64,000 bases of DNA from NCBI GenBank assembly GCA_947625655.1, contig CANQPD010000002.1:248001-312000 (forward strand), read 5' to 3'. The stretch is from an uncultured Dysosmobacter sp. (GTDB lineage Bacteria > Bacillota > Clostridia > Oscillospirales > Oscillospiraceae). Shown here piece after piece: positions 11,790-20,858 of the stretch. Within the stretch, counting starts at the first letter, position 1. Every line of letters begins with the position of its first letter. The translations under genes and the position numbers were made by a program. The notes below the pieces were generated by a model. It did no database searches. It worked only from the letters and a program-made list of their open reading frames with translations, and was not told the DNA's origin.

Positions 11790-11961
11790 CGGATTTCTCC
11801 GATTTTGCTATGTATCAATATTCCCACTGTCAGAGAGTATACCATGCGCCTCCCCAATTTTCAGGGATTTTTTATGTCTGCCGGCGGCGCTCCGCCCTTG
11901 TGACGGTCAGTATTTGGGGGCCGTGCTGGCTGCCGCGGAAAAATTTTTTTGAATCATGATA

Positions 11962-11990
11962 TTGACTTTTCGAGAAAGCGAGTTTATGAT
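11962..11990 (+). promoter_or_regulatory. Predicted promoter of the trpBA T-box transcript
   Basis: TTGACT, a 17-nt spacer and TATGAT; the transcript should start near 11997. Confidence 0.7.
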
Positions 11991-11996
11991 GGGAAC

Positions 11997-12287
11997 AATC
12001 CAATCGGGAATAAACCGCTGAGGTGAAAGTAAAGACCACCGTGCGCGCGCAGAGAGTCCGGGGTGCTGTGAGCCGGGCCGAGATGCAGATGGTCACAATG
12101 GGTCACCGAGGGCGCGGCGAAAGCGGCGTGGCCGCAAGTATCCCGCGACGCCGAAGGCAGGCGTTATCAGGCCGGGAGTATGTTGGTACTCTGCTGAGCG
12201 TGCGGCAGTTTTTGCCGCGAAACAAGGTGGCACCGCGGTCATTCACCGCCCTTGATGAGAGCATTCTCATCAAGGGCGGTTTTTTTA
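11997..12287 (+). promoter_or_regulatory. T-box leader (tRNA-Trp specific by context)
   Basis: A tRNA-sensing antitermination leader. Visible parts are the Stem I region (about 12030-12110, with AGAGAGTCCGGGGTG and GTGAGCC), a candidate UGG specifier at 12099-12101 (AATGGGTC), the T-box core AAGGTGGCACCGCGG (12224-12238), and an intrinsic terminator whose stem CCGCCCTTGATGAGA / TCTCATCAAGGGCGG spans 12246-12279 with a T tract to 12286. Uncharged tRNA-Trp should favour the antiterminator and switch on trpBA. The specifier position is my best reading, not folded by software. Confidence 0.9.
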
Positions 12288-12313
12288 TCGCACAGAGCAA
12301 GGAGGCAATCACC

Positions 12314-13496
<1,183 letters not shown>

Positions 13497-13504
<8 letters not shown>

Positions 13505-14273
13505 CATTGCAAAGGCCTTTGCGAACGGCAAGGCATTTATCCCGTTTGTCACCTGCGGCGACCCGGATCTGGAGACCACCGCCAAGGCCGTCCGGGCCAT
13601 GGCCGGGGCGGGGGCAGACCTCATCGAGCTGGGCATCCCCTTTTCCGATCCCACCGCCGAAGGCCCCGTCATCCAGGCCGCCAATGTGCGGGCCCTGTCC
13701 GCCGGAGCCACCACCGACAAGATCTTCGATTTGGTGCGGGATCTGCGGCGGGACGTTACGGTCCCCATGGTGTTCATGACCTACGCCAACGTGGTGTTCT
13801 CCTACGGCTCCGAAAAATTCATCGCCGCCTGCGCGGAAATCGGCATCGACGGCCTGATCCTGCCGGATATCCCCTATGAGGAAAAGGACGAATTCGACCC
13901 CATCTGCAAGCGGTACGGCGTGGACCTGATCTCCATGGTGGCCCCCACCTCCAAGGACCGCATCGCCACGGTGGCGAAGGAGGCAAGCGGCTTTATTTAC
14001 GTGGTGTCCTCTCTGGGAGTCACCGGCGTCCGCAGCGAGATCACCACCGATATCGGCGCCATGGTGCGGCTGATCCGGGCCAGCTCCAGCCTTCCCTGTG
14101 CCGTGGGATTCGGCATTTCCACGCCGGAGCAGGCGAAAAAAATGGCGGGTCTCTCCGACGGCGCCATCGTGGGCAGCGCCATCGTCAGGCTGCTTGCACA
14201 GTACGGACGGGAGGCCGTTCCGCATGTCGCGGAGTATGTGAAGTCTATGAAAGACGCGGTGCGTCAGGCGTAA
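13497..14273 (+). CDS. trpA: Tryptophan synthase alpha subunit
   Basis: 258-residue TIM-barrel enzyme cleaving indole-3-glycerol phosphate to indole and glyceraldehyde-3-phosphate. Catalytic residues are the glutamate in [17 protein letters not shown] and the aspartate of [13 protein letters not shown]. The start ATG lies inside trpB behind GGGGAGG. It is followed after only 40 nt, with no terminator, by the sugar-binding protein gene, so the T-box transcript may continue downstream. Confidence 0.96.
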
Positions 14274-14313
14274 ACCATCTGTCAGTCATGCTATTTCTTA
14301 GGAGGAATTGAAA

Positions 14314-15306
14314 ATGAAAAAAGTATTTGCCCTGCTGACCGCCCTTGCGCTGGTCCTGTCCCTGGCCGCCTGCGGCGGCGATTCCCAGACCGGGCCCCAG
14401 GATCCCGATACTGCCGCCGGAACGGAAGAGCCCGCCACGCCCTTTGCCGGTAAGACCGTCTCCATCATGACCCCCTATATGGCCTCCGTCACCACCAACC
14501 AGATGGTGGGCTACCTGGAAAACGATCTGACCGACCAGGGCGCTGAGGTCAACGTCATCGACACCGCCAACGACTTCGCGGAGCTGGCCAGCCGCATCGA
14601 GGACGTCACCGCCTCCGGCACCGACGCCATCGTGCTGGTCAGCGCCGACCCCACCCAGCTGGAAAACCAGCTGCGGGAGGCCATGGACGCGGGTATCCCC
14701 GTCTTCGGCGTGGACAGCGGCTACATCGACGGCATGCAGGTCAACGCCACCAGCGACAACCACCAGATGGGCGAGCTGATCGCCGGCTATCTCTTTGACG
14801 ACCTGATGGGCGGCGAGGGCACCGTTATCACGCTGACCCACCGCCCCCACCCCGGCGTGGTGAAGCGCTGCGAGGCCTTTGACGAACTGATCGCCGCCAA
14901 TGACAAGCTGACCCTTCTCACGGAACAGCACGTTCCCGCCGAGCAGCCTATCAACGACGCCCAGGACATCGTCCAGAATCTGCTGCTGGCCAATCCCGAC
15001 AAGGGCTCCATCACCGCCATCCTCTGCGCGTGGGATGAGCCCGCCATCGGCGCCACCCAGGCCTGCCAGGAGGCCGGCCGCGATGAAATCCTGATCGTGG
15101 GTGTGGACGGCAATGAACAGGCGGTCTCCCTGATTCAGGAGGGCACCAACCTGAAGGCCACCGTGGCGCAGAACTTCCAGGGCATGGTGGACATTGTGGT
15201 GGAGCAGATGGGCAGGCTGTTTGCCGGCGAGACCATTGAGACCGGCGAGATGTACGCCAAGGCCACCCTGATCACCGCGGACAACGCGGCTGATTTCATC
15301 CAATAA
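14314..15306 (+). CDS. Sugar ABC transporter substrate-binding lipoprotein
   Basis: 330-residue type 1 periplasmic-binding-protein fold (RbsB/XylF-like), anchored to the outer face of the membrane. The signal peptide MKKVFALLTALALVLSLAAC gives a lipobox cysteine at residue 20, followed by a Gly/Asp/Thr-rich linker. The mature part contains the family pattern DAIVLVSADPTQLENQLREA and a C-terminal GVDGNEQAV segment. The ATG at 14314 lies 8 nt after AGGAGG; an upstream TTG is less well placed. It is the first gene of a transporter-kinase set following trpA. The ligand is unknown; a pentose or other monosaccharide is likely given the FGGY kinase. Confidence 0.9.
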   Translation: MKKVFALLTALALVLSLAACGGDSQTGPQDPDTAAGTEEPATPFAGKTVSIMTPYMASVTTNQMVGYLENDLTDQGAEVNVIDTANDFAELASRIEDVTASGTDAIVLVSADPTQLENQLREAMDAGIPVFGVDSGYIDGMQVNATSDNHQMGELIAGYLFDDLMGGEGTVITLTHRPHPGVVKRCEAFDELIAANDKLTLLTEQHVPAEQPINDAQDIVQNLLLANPDKGSITAILCAWDEPAIGATQACQEAGRDEILIVGVDGNEQAVSLIQEGTNLKATVAQNFQGMVDIVVEQMGRLFAGETIETGEMYAKATLITADNAADFIQ

Positions 15307-15342
15307 TCCAACGACCGACTATCCGCGAAAGGAGGCCCCGCC

Positions 15343-16857
15343 ATGCTGCTGCAAACGGAACACGTCAGCAAGGAATTCAACGGCATCTACGCCCTGCGGG
15401 ACATCAATTTCCGGCTGGATGCCGGGGAGATCCACGGCCTGGTGGGTGAGAACGGCGCGGGCAAATCCACCCTCATCAAGCTGCTGACTGGCGTCTACCG
15501 GCTGCGGGAGGGCCGCCTTTTGTGGAACGGGCAGCCGGTGACCATCTCATCCCCGGAGGACAGCCGCCGCCTGGGCATCCGGGTCATCCACCAGGACCGG
15601 ACCCTGATCCCCACCTTCAACGGCGTGGAGAACTGCTACCTGGGTCTGGAGTACCCCACCCGGCTTGGCCGGGTGGACTGGGCCGCCATGGAACGCCGGG
15701 TGCGGCAGACCATGAGGGGCCTGGGGATCGACCTGGACCTGAAAAAAACGGCGGCGGAACTGTCCCCGCCCCAGCGGACGGAGCTGGAGATCGTCCGGGC
15801 CATGATGGCCGACTGCCGCCTGCTGATTCTGGATGAGCCCACCGCCAGCCTGACGGACCAGGAGGCCCAGCGGCTGTTCCGCCTGCTGCGGGGCCTGCAG
15901 GAAAAGAAAACCGCCATTTTGTATGTGACCCACCGCTTGGACGAAATATTTGCCCTGACCGGCAGGGTCACGGTATTTCGAAACGGGCAGCTTGTGGAGA
16001 CCCTTCCCACCGCCGGCGTCACCCGGGAGGAGCTGGTGGCAAAAATGACCGACCAGACGGCGGCGGGGTCTGTCTCCCACCGGGAGGCCTTTGGCCCCGT
16101 CCTGCTGGAGGCCAGGAACATCACCTCCCGGGACGGCCGGGTAAAGCGGGGCGGGCTGACCCTTCGCGGCGGCGAGATTCTGGGCCTTTTCGGCCTGGGC
16201 GGCAGCGGCCGGACGGAGCTGCTGGAGTGCATCTTCGGATACCGGGCCGTTTCCGGCGGCAGCGTGCTGCTGAACGGCAGGGAATACGCCCGCCTGACGC
16301 CTGAGCGCTCCATTCAAAACGGCATGGTGCTGATTTCCGAGGACCGCCGGGGCAAGGCCATGATCGGGAATCTCAGTGTCCGGGACAACATCCTGCTCTC
16401 CAGCATCGATGCCTTTTCCCGCTGGGGCGTTCTGCAAAGGAAAGCGGAGGATCGCGCGGCGGCGGAGCTGATCCGCTCCCTCCGCATCAAGTCGGCAGGC
16501 CCCGGCCAGCGGATGCTGGAGCTGTCCGGCGGCAATCAGCAGAAGGCGGTCTTTGCCCGGGCGCTGACGACCGCTCCCAAGGTCTTCCTCTGCGATGAAC
16601 CCACCCAGGCGGTGGACGTGGCCACCCGGAGCGACATTCACCGCCTCCTGCGGCAAAAGGCGGACGAGGGCGCGGGGGTGCTGTACGTCTCCTCCGATCT
16701 CCAGGAACTGCTGGAGGTGGCGGACAACATCCTGGTGATGTCCCGGGGCCGCACCACCGTGTGCTGGAAAAACCAGGGGCTCACCCCGCGGCAGGTGCTG
16801 TCCTGCTGCTACGAGGATCAGGAAAAGGAGGAACGGGCATGCGCCATCTCAACGTGA
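15343..16857 (+). CDS. Sugar ABC transporter ATP-binding protein (two ABC domains)
   Basis: 504-residue RbsA/MglA-type protein with two fused nucleotide-binding domains. Domain 1 has Walker A GENGAGKST at 35-43 and Walker B LLILDEPTA. Domain 2 has a degenerate Walker A (GLGGSGRTE), signature LSGGNQQK near 393 and Walker B VFLCDEPTQAVD. Domain 1 has an atypical signature, LSPPQRTE, in place of LSxGQ. Asymmetric ATPase sites are common in this family, usually with domain 2 degenerate, so having both affected is unusual. It energises uptake with the neighbouring binding protein and permease, and its end overlaps the permease start by 19 bp. Confidence 0.92.
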   Translation: MLLQTEHVSKEFNGIYALRDINFRLDAGEIHGLVGENGAGKSTLIKLLTGVYRLREGRLLWNGQPVTISSPEDSRRLGIRVIHQDRTLIPTFNGVENCYLGLEYPTRLGRVDWAAMERRVRQTMRGLGIDLDLKKTAAELSPPQRTELEIVRAMMADCRLLILDEPTASLTDQEAQRLFRLLRGLQEKKTAILYVTHRLDEIFALTGRVTVFRNGQLVETLPTAGVTREELVAKMTDQTAAGSVSHREAFGPVLLEARNITSRDGRVKRGGLTLRGGEILGLFGLGGSGRTELLECIFGYRAVSGGSVLLNGREYARLTPERSIQNGMVLISEDRRGKAMIGNLSVRDNILLSSIDAFSRWGVLQRKAEDRAAAELIRSLRIKSAGPGQRMLELSGGNQQKAVFARALTTAPKVFLCDEPTQAVDVATRSDIHRLLRQKADEGAGVLYVSSDLQELLEVADNILVMSRGRTTVCWKNQGLTPRQVLSCCYEDQEKEERACAIST

Positions 16858-17789
16858 GAAGGATCCTGCAGACTTACGGCACGGTTCTGGCCCTGGCGGC
16901 CATTGCGGCAGCTTTCAGCCTCATCCGGCCTGACAAGTTCTGCACCCTCACCAATTTTATCAACATCACCCGGCAGATCTCCCTGCTGGTCATGATCTCT
17001 CTGGGCACCACCCTGGTCATGAGCGTCAATGAATTTGACCTGTCCGTGGGCAGCATGGCGTCTCTTGGCGGCATCATTGCCGCTTTGCTGGCGGTGAAGG
17101 GCCTGCCCATGGCGGTGTGCTTTCTCATCCCCGTCGCAGTCAGCTTCTGCATCGGCCTTGTAAACGGCTGGGTGGTGGCCCGGTTCCGGGTGCTGTCCTT
17201 CATCACCACTCTGGGCATGAGCACCGTCCTCTCCGGCGTCATCTACCGCCTTTCCGGCGGCGCCACCATTTTTGAGGGTATCTCCAAGAGCTTTTCCGTT
17301 TTGGGCACCGCCAAGCTGGGCCGTGTTCCCCTGCTGTCCATCCTGATGGCGGTATTCGTGGCCCTGTTTTGGTTTTTGCTGGAGCACACCACCCTGGGCC
17401 GGAAATTCTACGCCATCGGCGGCAATGAGGAGACGGCCAAGATCGCCGGGATCCGGGTGAGAAAGTACAAGACCATCGCCTTTGCCCTGTGCGCCGTGAT
17501 GGCCTGTGTCACCGGCATGCTGATCGCCTCCCGGGTGGGCTCCGCCAACACCACCGCGGGCGACGGCTACTTTCTCCAGTCCTACGCCGCCGTGTTCATC
17601 GGCTGCACGGTGTCCCGGAAGGGCATTCCCAACGCGGTGGGCACCCTGGTGGGCGCCGCCATCCTGGGCATTCTGGCCAACGGTCTCACCATTCTCCAAA
17701 TGCCCAGTTACATGCAGAATATCATCACCGGCGGCATCATCATTCTGGCGGTCATCGCACAGAAAGCCGGCCGCGGAGACGCGGCGTAA
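16839..17789 (+). CDS. Sugar ABC transporter permease
   Basis: 316-residue RbsC-like inner-membrane permease with 8-10 hydrophobic segments. It contains the family's NEFDLSVGSMASLGG motif and the cytoplasmic coupling loop GGNEETAKIAGIRVRKYK. The ATG at 16839 lies within the ATPase gene behind AAAGGAGG, implying translational coupling. One permease gene suggests a homodimer, as in ribose systems. Confidence 0.93.
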   Translation: MRHLNVRRILQTYGTVLALAAIAAAFSLIRPDKFCTLTNFINITRQISLLVMISLGTTLVMSVNEFDLSVGSMASLGGIIAALLAVKGLPMAVCFLIPVAVSFCIGLVNGWVVARFRVLSFITTLGMSTVLSGVIYRLSGGATIFEGISKSFSVLGTAKLGRVPLLSILMAVFVALFWFLLEHTTLGRKFYAIGGNEETAKIAGIRVRKYKTIAFALCAVMACVTGMLIASRVGSANTTAGDGYFLQSYAAVFIGCTVSRKGIPNAVGTLVGAAILGILANGLTILQMPSYMQNIITGGIIILAVIAQKAGRGDAA

Positions 17790-17806
17790 GGAGGGGCGGA
17801 CAGCAT

Positions 17807-19255
17807 ATGACATATGTAGCGGCGTTTGACGCGGGGACCACCGCCGTCAAGGGGACATTGGTCAGCGAAACAGGGGAGGCCGTTCTCACCCGCTCTGTGG
17901 AATTATCCGTCATCTGCCGGGATGGCTTCCAGGAGCAGGCCCCTCAGGACTGGTGGACGGCCTTCTGCGATATTTCCCGGCAGTTCACGCAGGCAGTCCC
18001 GAAAGAGGCCGTCAGCGGCATCATCATGAGCGGCCAGATGCAGGACCTGATCCCCTTGGACGCGGATTTAAGCCCGGTCTGTCCAGCCATCCTCTACTCC
18101 GACAGCCGGGCGGGAGACCAGGCCGCCGCTTTGAAACGGGAAGTGGGCGGAGATTATTTTCTGCGCGCCACGGGAAACCGCTGCGACGGCTCCCTGCCCC
18201 TGCCCAAGCTGATGTGGCTGCGGGAAAACCGCCCGGAGCTGTACGCCCGGACGGCCCACATCCTGATCAGCTCCAAGGATTATCTGATCGCCCGGCTCAC
18301 CGGCATCTGCGCCGGGGATGTGACTGCCTGCGCCACGGCGGGGGCCATGGACATTCGCCGCAAATGCTGGGACCGGCGGCTCCTGTCCGCCGCCGGGGCA
18401 GACCCGGCCCTGTTCCCGGCCCTGCGCCGGCCCCATCAGCAGGTGGGCGCGGTGCTGCCGGCGGCGGCGGACCTGTGCGGCTTTCGGGCCGGGACAGCGG
18501 TGTTCGCAGGCATCGGCGACGCCGGGGCCACCACCCTGGCCAGCGGCATCCGTGGGCCGGGACAGTACAACATCAACCTGGGCACCTCCGGCTGGGTGGC
18601 CACGGTGTCGGAGGATCTCCTGCTGTCGGAAGAGGGGGTGTTTAACCTGACCGCCGCGGCGGAGGGCCGCTACATCAACGTGGTGCCCTTCCTGAACGCC
18701 GGAAACATCCACAAATGGATGGCGGGGGTGCTGGGGCAGGCCGGCGGAGCGCCGGATTACGGGACCGCCTCCGCCCTGCTCTCCTCCAGCGTCCCCGGCA
18801 GCCACGGCGTGCTGTGCCTGCCGTACCTGTGCGGCGAGCGGTTTCCTGTGCCGGACCCGGAGATCCGGGGCTGCTGGTTTGGCCTGTCGCCGGAAACCAC
18901 CGCCGCCGATTTGGCCCGCTCCTGTCTGGAGGGGGTGGCCTTCTCCCTGCGCCAGGGACTGGAGCGGCTGCCGGACACGCCGGTGTCCGTCTCCCTCATC
19001 GGCGGCGGCGGGCGGGAGCCGGTGTGGTGCCAATTGCTGGCGGACGTGCTGGGCCAGGCCGTCACGGTGCTGCCGGACACGCAGTTCCGGGCGGCCCAGG
19101 CGCTGGCGTCACTGGCGCGGCCGGAGCGCCCCGGCGGGACGGCCCGGGCGGAGCGGGAAACGGTCTATCTGCCCCGACGGGAACACCGGGCGCTGTACGA
19201 TGGCCTGTATGCCAGATACCGCAGGCTCTATCCCGCCCTGCGGGGTCTTTCATAG
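17807..19255 (+). CDS. FGGY-family carbohydrate kinase
   Basis: 482-residue sugar kinase of the FGGY family (xylulokinase/gluconokinase group). The N-terminal phosphate loop is FDAGTTAVKGTL at residues 7-18, the substrate-site segment is SGQMQDLIPLD, and the second ATPase domain carries INLGTSGWVATVS and LIGGGGREPVWCQLLADVLGQ. It probably phosphorylates the sugar imported by the preceding ABC system. No isomerase, epimerase or aldolase accompanies it, so the substrate stays unassigned. The ATG follows GGAGGGG. It is the last gene of the trpBA-ABC-kinase run. Confidence 0.9.
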   Translation: MTYVAAFDAGTTAVKGTLVSETGEAVLTRSVELSVICRDGFQEQAPQDWWTAFCDISRQFTQAVPKEAVSGIIMSGQMQDLIPLDADLSPVCPAILYSDSRAGDQAAALKREVGGDYFLRATGNRCDGSLPLPKLMWLRENRPELYARTAHILISSKDYLIARLTGICAGDVTACATAGAMDIRRKCWDRRLLSAAGADPALFPALRRPHQQVGAVLPAAADLCGFRAGTAVFAGIGDAGATTLASGIRGPGQYNINLGTSGWVATVSEDLLLSEEGVFNLTAAAEGRYINVVPFLNAGNIHKWMAGVLGQAGGAPDYGTASALLSSSVPGSHGVLCLPYLCGERFPVPDPEIRGCWFGLSPETTAADLARSCLEGVAFSLRQGLERLPDTPVSVSLIGGGGREPVWCQLLADVLGQAVTVLPDTQFRAAQALASLARPERPGGTARAERETVYLPRREHRALYDGLYARYRRLYPALRGLS

Positions 19256-19376
19256 GGCAATCCAAGGAAATAACGTCGGCCAGGGGGCGTCTCAACGCGG
19301 ATCCGGCCAGGAAGGCGGAGGACATCGTCCGCTCCGCCTGCGTCACCAGGCGGGAGGGCAAGAAGGTCAAAAAGTA
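19256..19376 (+). other. Unrecognised open reading remnant
   Basis: An open frame without its own start or ribosome site runs to a stop at 19376. Its end reads ARGRLNADPARKAEDIVRSA and then CVTRREGKKVKK. It looks protein-like in composition, but I do not recognise it and it lacks a credible start. It may be the 3' tail of a lost gene. Confidence 0.3.
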
Positions 19377-19393
19377 ATTCCCTGTTTTTCAAA

Positions 19394-19671
19394 AGAGCGG
19401 CCGCCGTTTGGCGGCCGCTCTCAGCTTGTCGAAAAACCTCTGTTTGGAGAAAAAGTGTTTCGTTTCGCAGGGGGAGTACGAGGGGGCGGGATCCCCCTCG
19501 TGTTGAATCGAATGCCTGCAAAAAGCCTGCGGCAGCAGGCGTTTGCGCCGCGAAGCGGCAGCTTTTTGGGCTGCGAAGCAGGCAAAAAAGCGAGGCATTG
19601 TTCAGACTGTCGAAAAAGGCCAAAGGCCTTTTTCGACAGTCTGAGAGCGGCCGCCGTTTGGCGGCCGCTCT
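19394..19671 (+). repeat. Structured intergenic repeat, copy 2 (complete)
   Basis: A 222-bp body (19422-19643) between two identical 28-nt hairpins at 19394-19421 and 19644-19671 (12-bp stem AGAGCGGCCGCC, loop GTTT). The body begins CAGCTTGTCGAAAAA and ends TTTTTCGACAGTCTG, an imperfect terminal inverted repeat. It contains several hairpins: GAGGGGG / CCCCCTC, GCCTGC / GCAGGC, GCCGC / GCGGC, and CAGACTGTCGAAAAAGGCC with its exact complement. A minus-strand open frame inside is judged non-coding because copies keep pairing rather than reading frame. Confidence 0.85.
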
Positions 19672-19833
19672 TTCGCGTCGGTGCGGCGGGGCAGCGCCGC
19701 GTTTTGAAAACGGCTTTACTTTTCCCAAACTTCTCCAACGCGATCCCGGCATAAGGCGGAAATTATTGTGGATACTATCTTTTGCCAGGCAGAGACAGAC
19801 ATAACCATTTGACTGACAAAAGGAGTTTTCAAT

Positions 19834-20376
19834 ATGAAGGCAACTGGAATCGTGCGGCGGATCGACGATCTCGGAAGAGTCGTGATCCCCAAGGAGATCC
19901 GCCGCACCATGCGTATCCGGGAGGGCGACCCTCTGGAGATTTACACCAGCCGGGACGGGGAGGTCATTTTCAAAAAATACTCCCTGCTGGGCGGGGTGGA
20001 GGACTTCGCCTCCCAGCTGTGCGAGACCATGAGCCGCTCCACCGGCAGCATCTGCGCGGTGACGGACCGGGACACGGTCATCGCCGTGGCCGGCGGCGCC
20101 AAGCGGGAGCTGATGGGCAAGCGCATCACCCCTGAGCTGGAGCAGATCATGGAAAACCGCCGCATTTATCAGTACGCCGGCGAGGGGCAGGCCGTTCCCG
20201 TCTCCGACAGCACCGACAAGCTGGTGACCAATGTGGCGGCTCCCATTCTGGCGGAGGGTGACCTGCTGGGACTGGTGCTGTTTATCAGCGCGGCCCCCGG
20301 CGCCGCCACCGGCGACGCGGAGTATAAGCTCGCCCAGACCATCGCGGCCTTTTTGGGCCGCCACATGGAGAACTGA
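19834..20376 (+). CDS. spoVT: Stage V sporulation protein T-like regulator
   Basis: 180-residue SpoVT: an N-terminal AbrB swapped-hairpin DNA-binding domain (residues 1-50, GIVRRIDDLGRVVIPKEIRR, then GDPLEIYTSRDGEVIFKKY) and a C-terminal GAF-like domain (about 60-178). In known spore formers it modulates forespore sigma-G genes, so its presence supports a sporulating organism. The start follows AAAAGGAG. It is monocistronic: the repeat element lies upstream and a terminator follows within 10 nt. Confidence 0.93.
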   Translation: MKATGIVRRIDDLGRVVIPKEIRRTMRIREGDPLEIYTSRDGEVIFKKYSLLGGVEDFASQLCETMSRSTGSICAVTDRDTVIAVAGGAKRELMGKRITPELEQIMENRRIYQYAGEGQAVPVSDSTDKLVTNVAAPILAEGDLLGLVLFISAAPGAATGDAEYKLAQTIAAFLGRHMEN

Positions 20377-20381
20377 CCCAG

Positions 20382-20406
20382 GGACGCCCCGCCGGGGCGT
20401 CCTTTT
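20382..20406 (+). terminator. spoVT terminator
   Basis: GGACGCCCC / GGGGCGTCC stem with a 3-nt loop, then TTTT. Confidence 0.8.
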
Positions 20407-20509
20407 CTCGCCGTTTTGCCGTCTCCGCCAGACCGGTGCCGGCTTTATGTGTTTCTGACGCGCACAAAAGTTTTCGGTCCGCCCGCCTTTGATTTTGTGG
20501 ATTTTGACA

Positions 20510-20539
20510 TTGACAGACAACGCCTCCCGATGCTAGACT
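20510..20539 (+). promoter_or_regulatory. Predicted promoter of the asnB T-box transcript
   Basis: TTGACA, an 18-nt spacer and TAGACT. Confidence 0.55.
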
Positions 20540-20545
20540 ACGTAC

Positions 20546-20838
20546 ATCAATTCAAACATCGACAAAGGCGTTGATGGAGAAAAGTACCGCAGGTGTTCCG
20601 TTCCAGTGAGCGGGGGATGGTGGAAACCCCGTAACAAAGAACCTGCGGGAAGAACACTCCGTAGCTGCAATCCGAACGCGGGTTTCCGCCAGTAAGTGCG
20701 ACGAGTTGTGATCGTTACATCACACGGGCTTGTTGGAGCCTTGAAGGTGACCGTCCCCTCAAAAGGGGGAGGTAAATTAGGTGGCACCGCGGATAGCAGC
20801 TATTCGTCCTAAAATTTTAGGATGTAGCTGCGTTTTTT
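20546..20838 (+). promoter_or_regulatory. T-box leader (tRNA-Asn specific by context)
   Basis: The Stem I base pairs CCGCAGG (about 20588) with CCTGCGG (about 20642). The AACAAAGAAC segment above it offers AAC (Asn) specifier triplets. The T-box core AGGTGGCACCGCGG is at 20779-20792. The terminator runs from GCAGCT through TCCTAAAATTTTAGGA to AGCTGC and a T tract (20796-20838). Low charged tRNA-Asn should induce asnB. Confidence 0.9.
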
Positions 20839-20858
20839 ATTATCTGGAGGTGCTTTTT

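Noticed and set aside
11118-11903. Plus-strand open frames of 130-260 codons overlapping the GGDEF remnant
   Set aside because: Pro/Arg/Ser-rich, no family motif or ribosome site; they are antisense shadows of the decayed gene and GC-rich spacer.
19389-19598. Small protein encoded inside the repeat element (minus strand, ending FFDKLRAAAKRRPLF), similar in the three copies
   Set aside because: Copies conserve hairpin pairing with compensatory changes rather than reading frame, and there is no ribosome site. It is likely an annotation artefact of the repeat.
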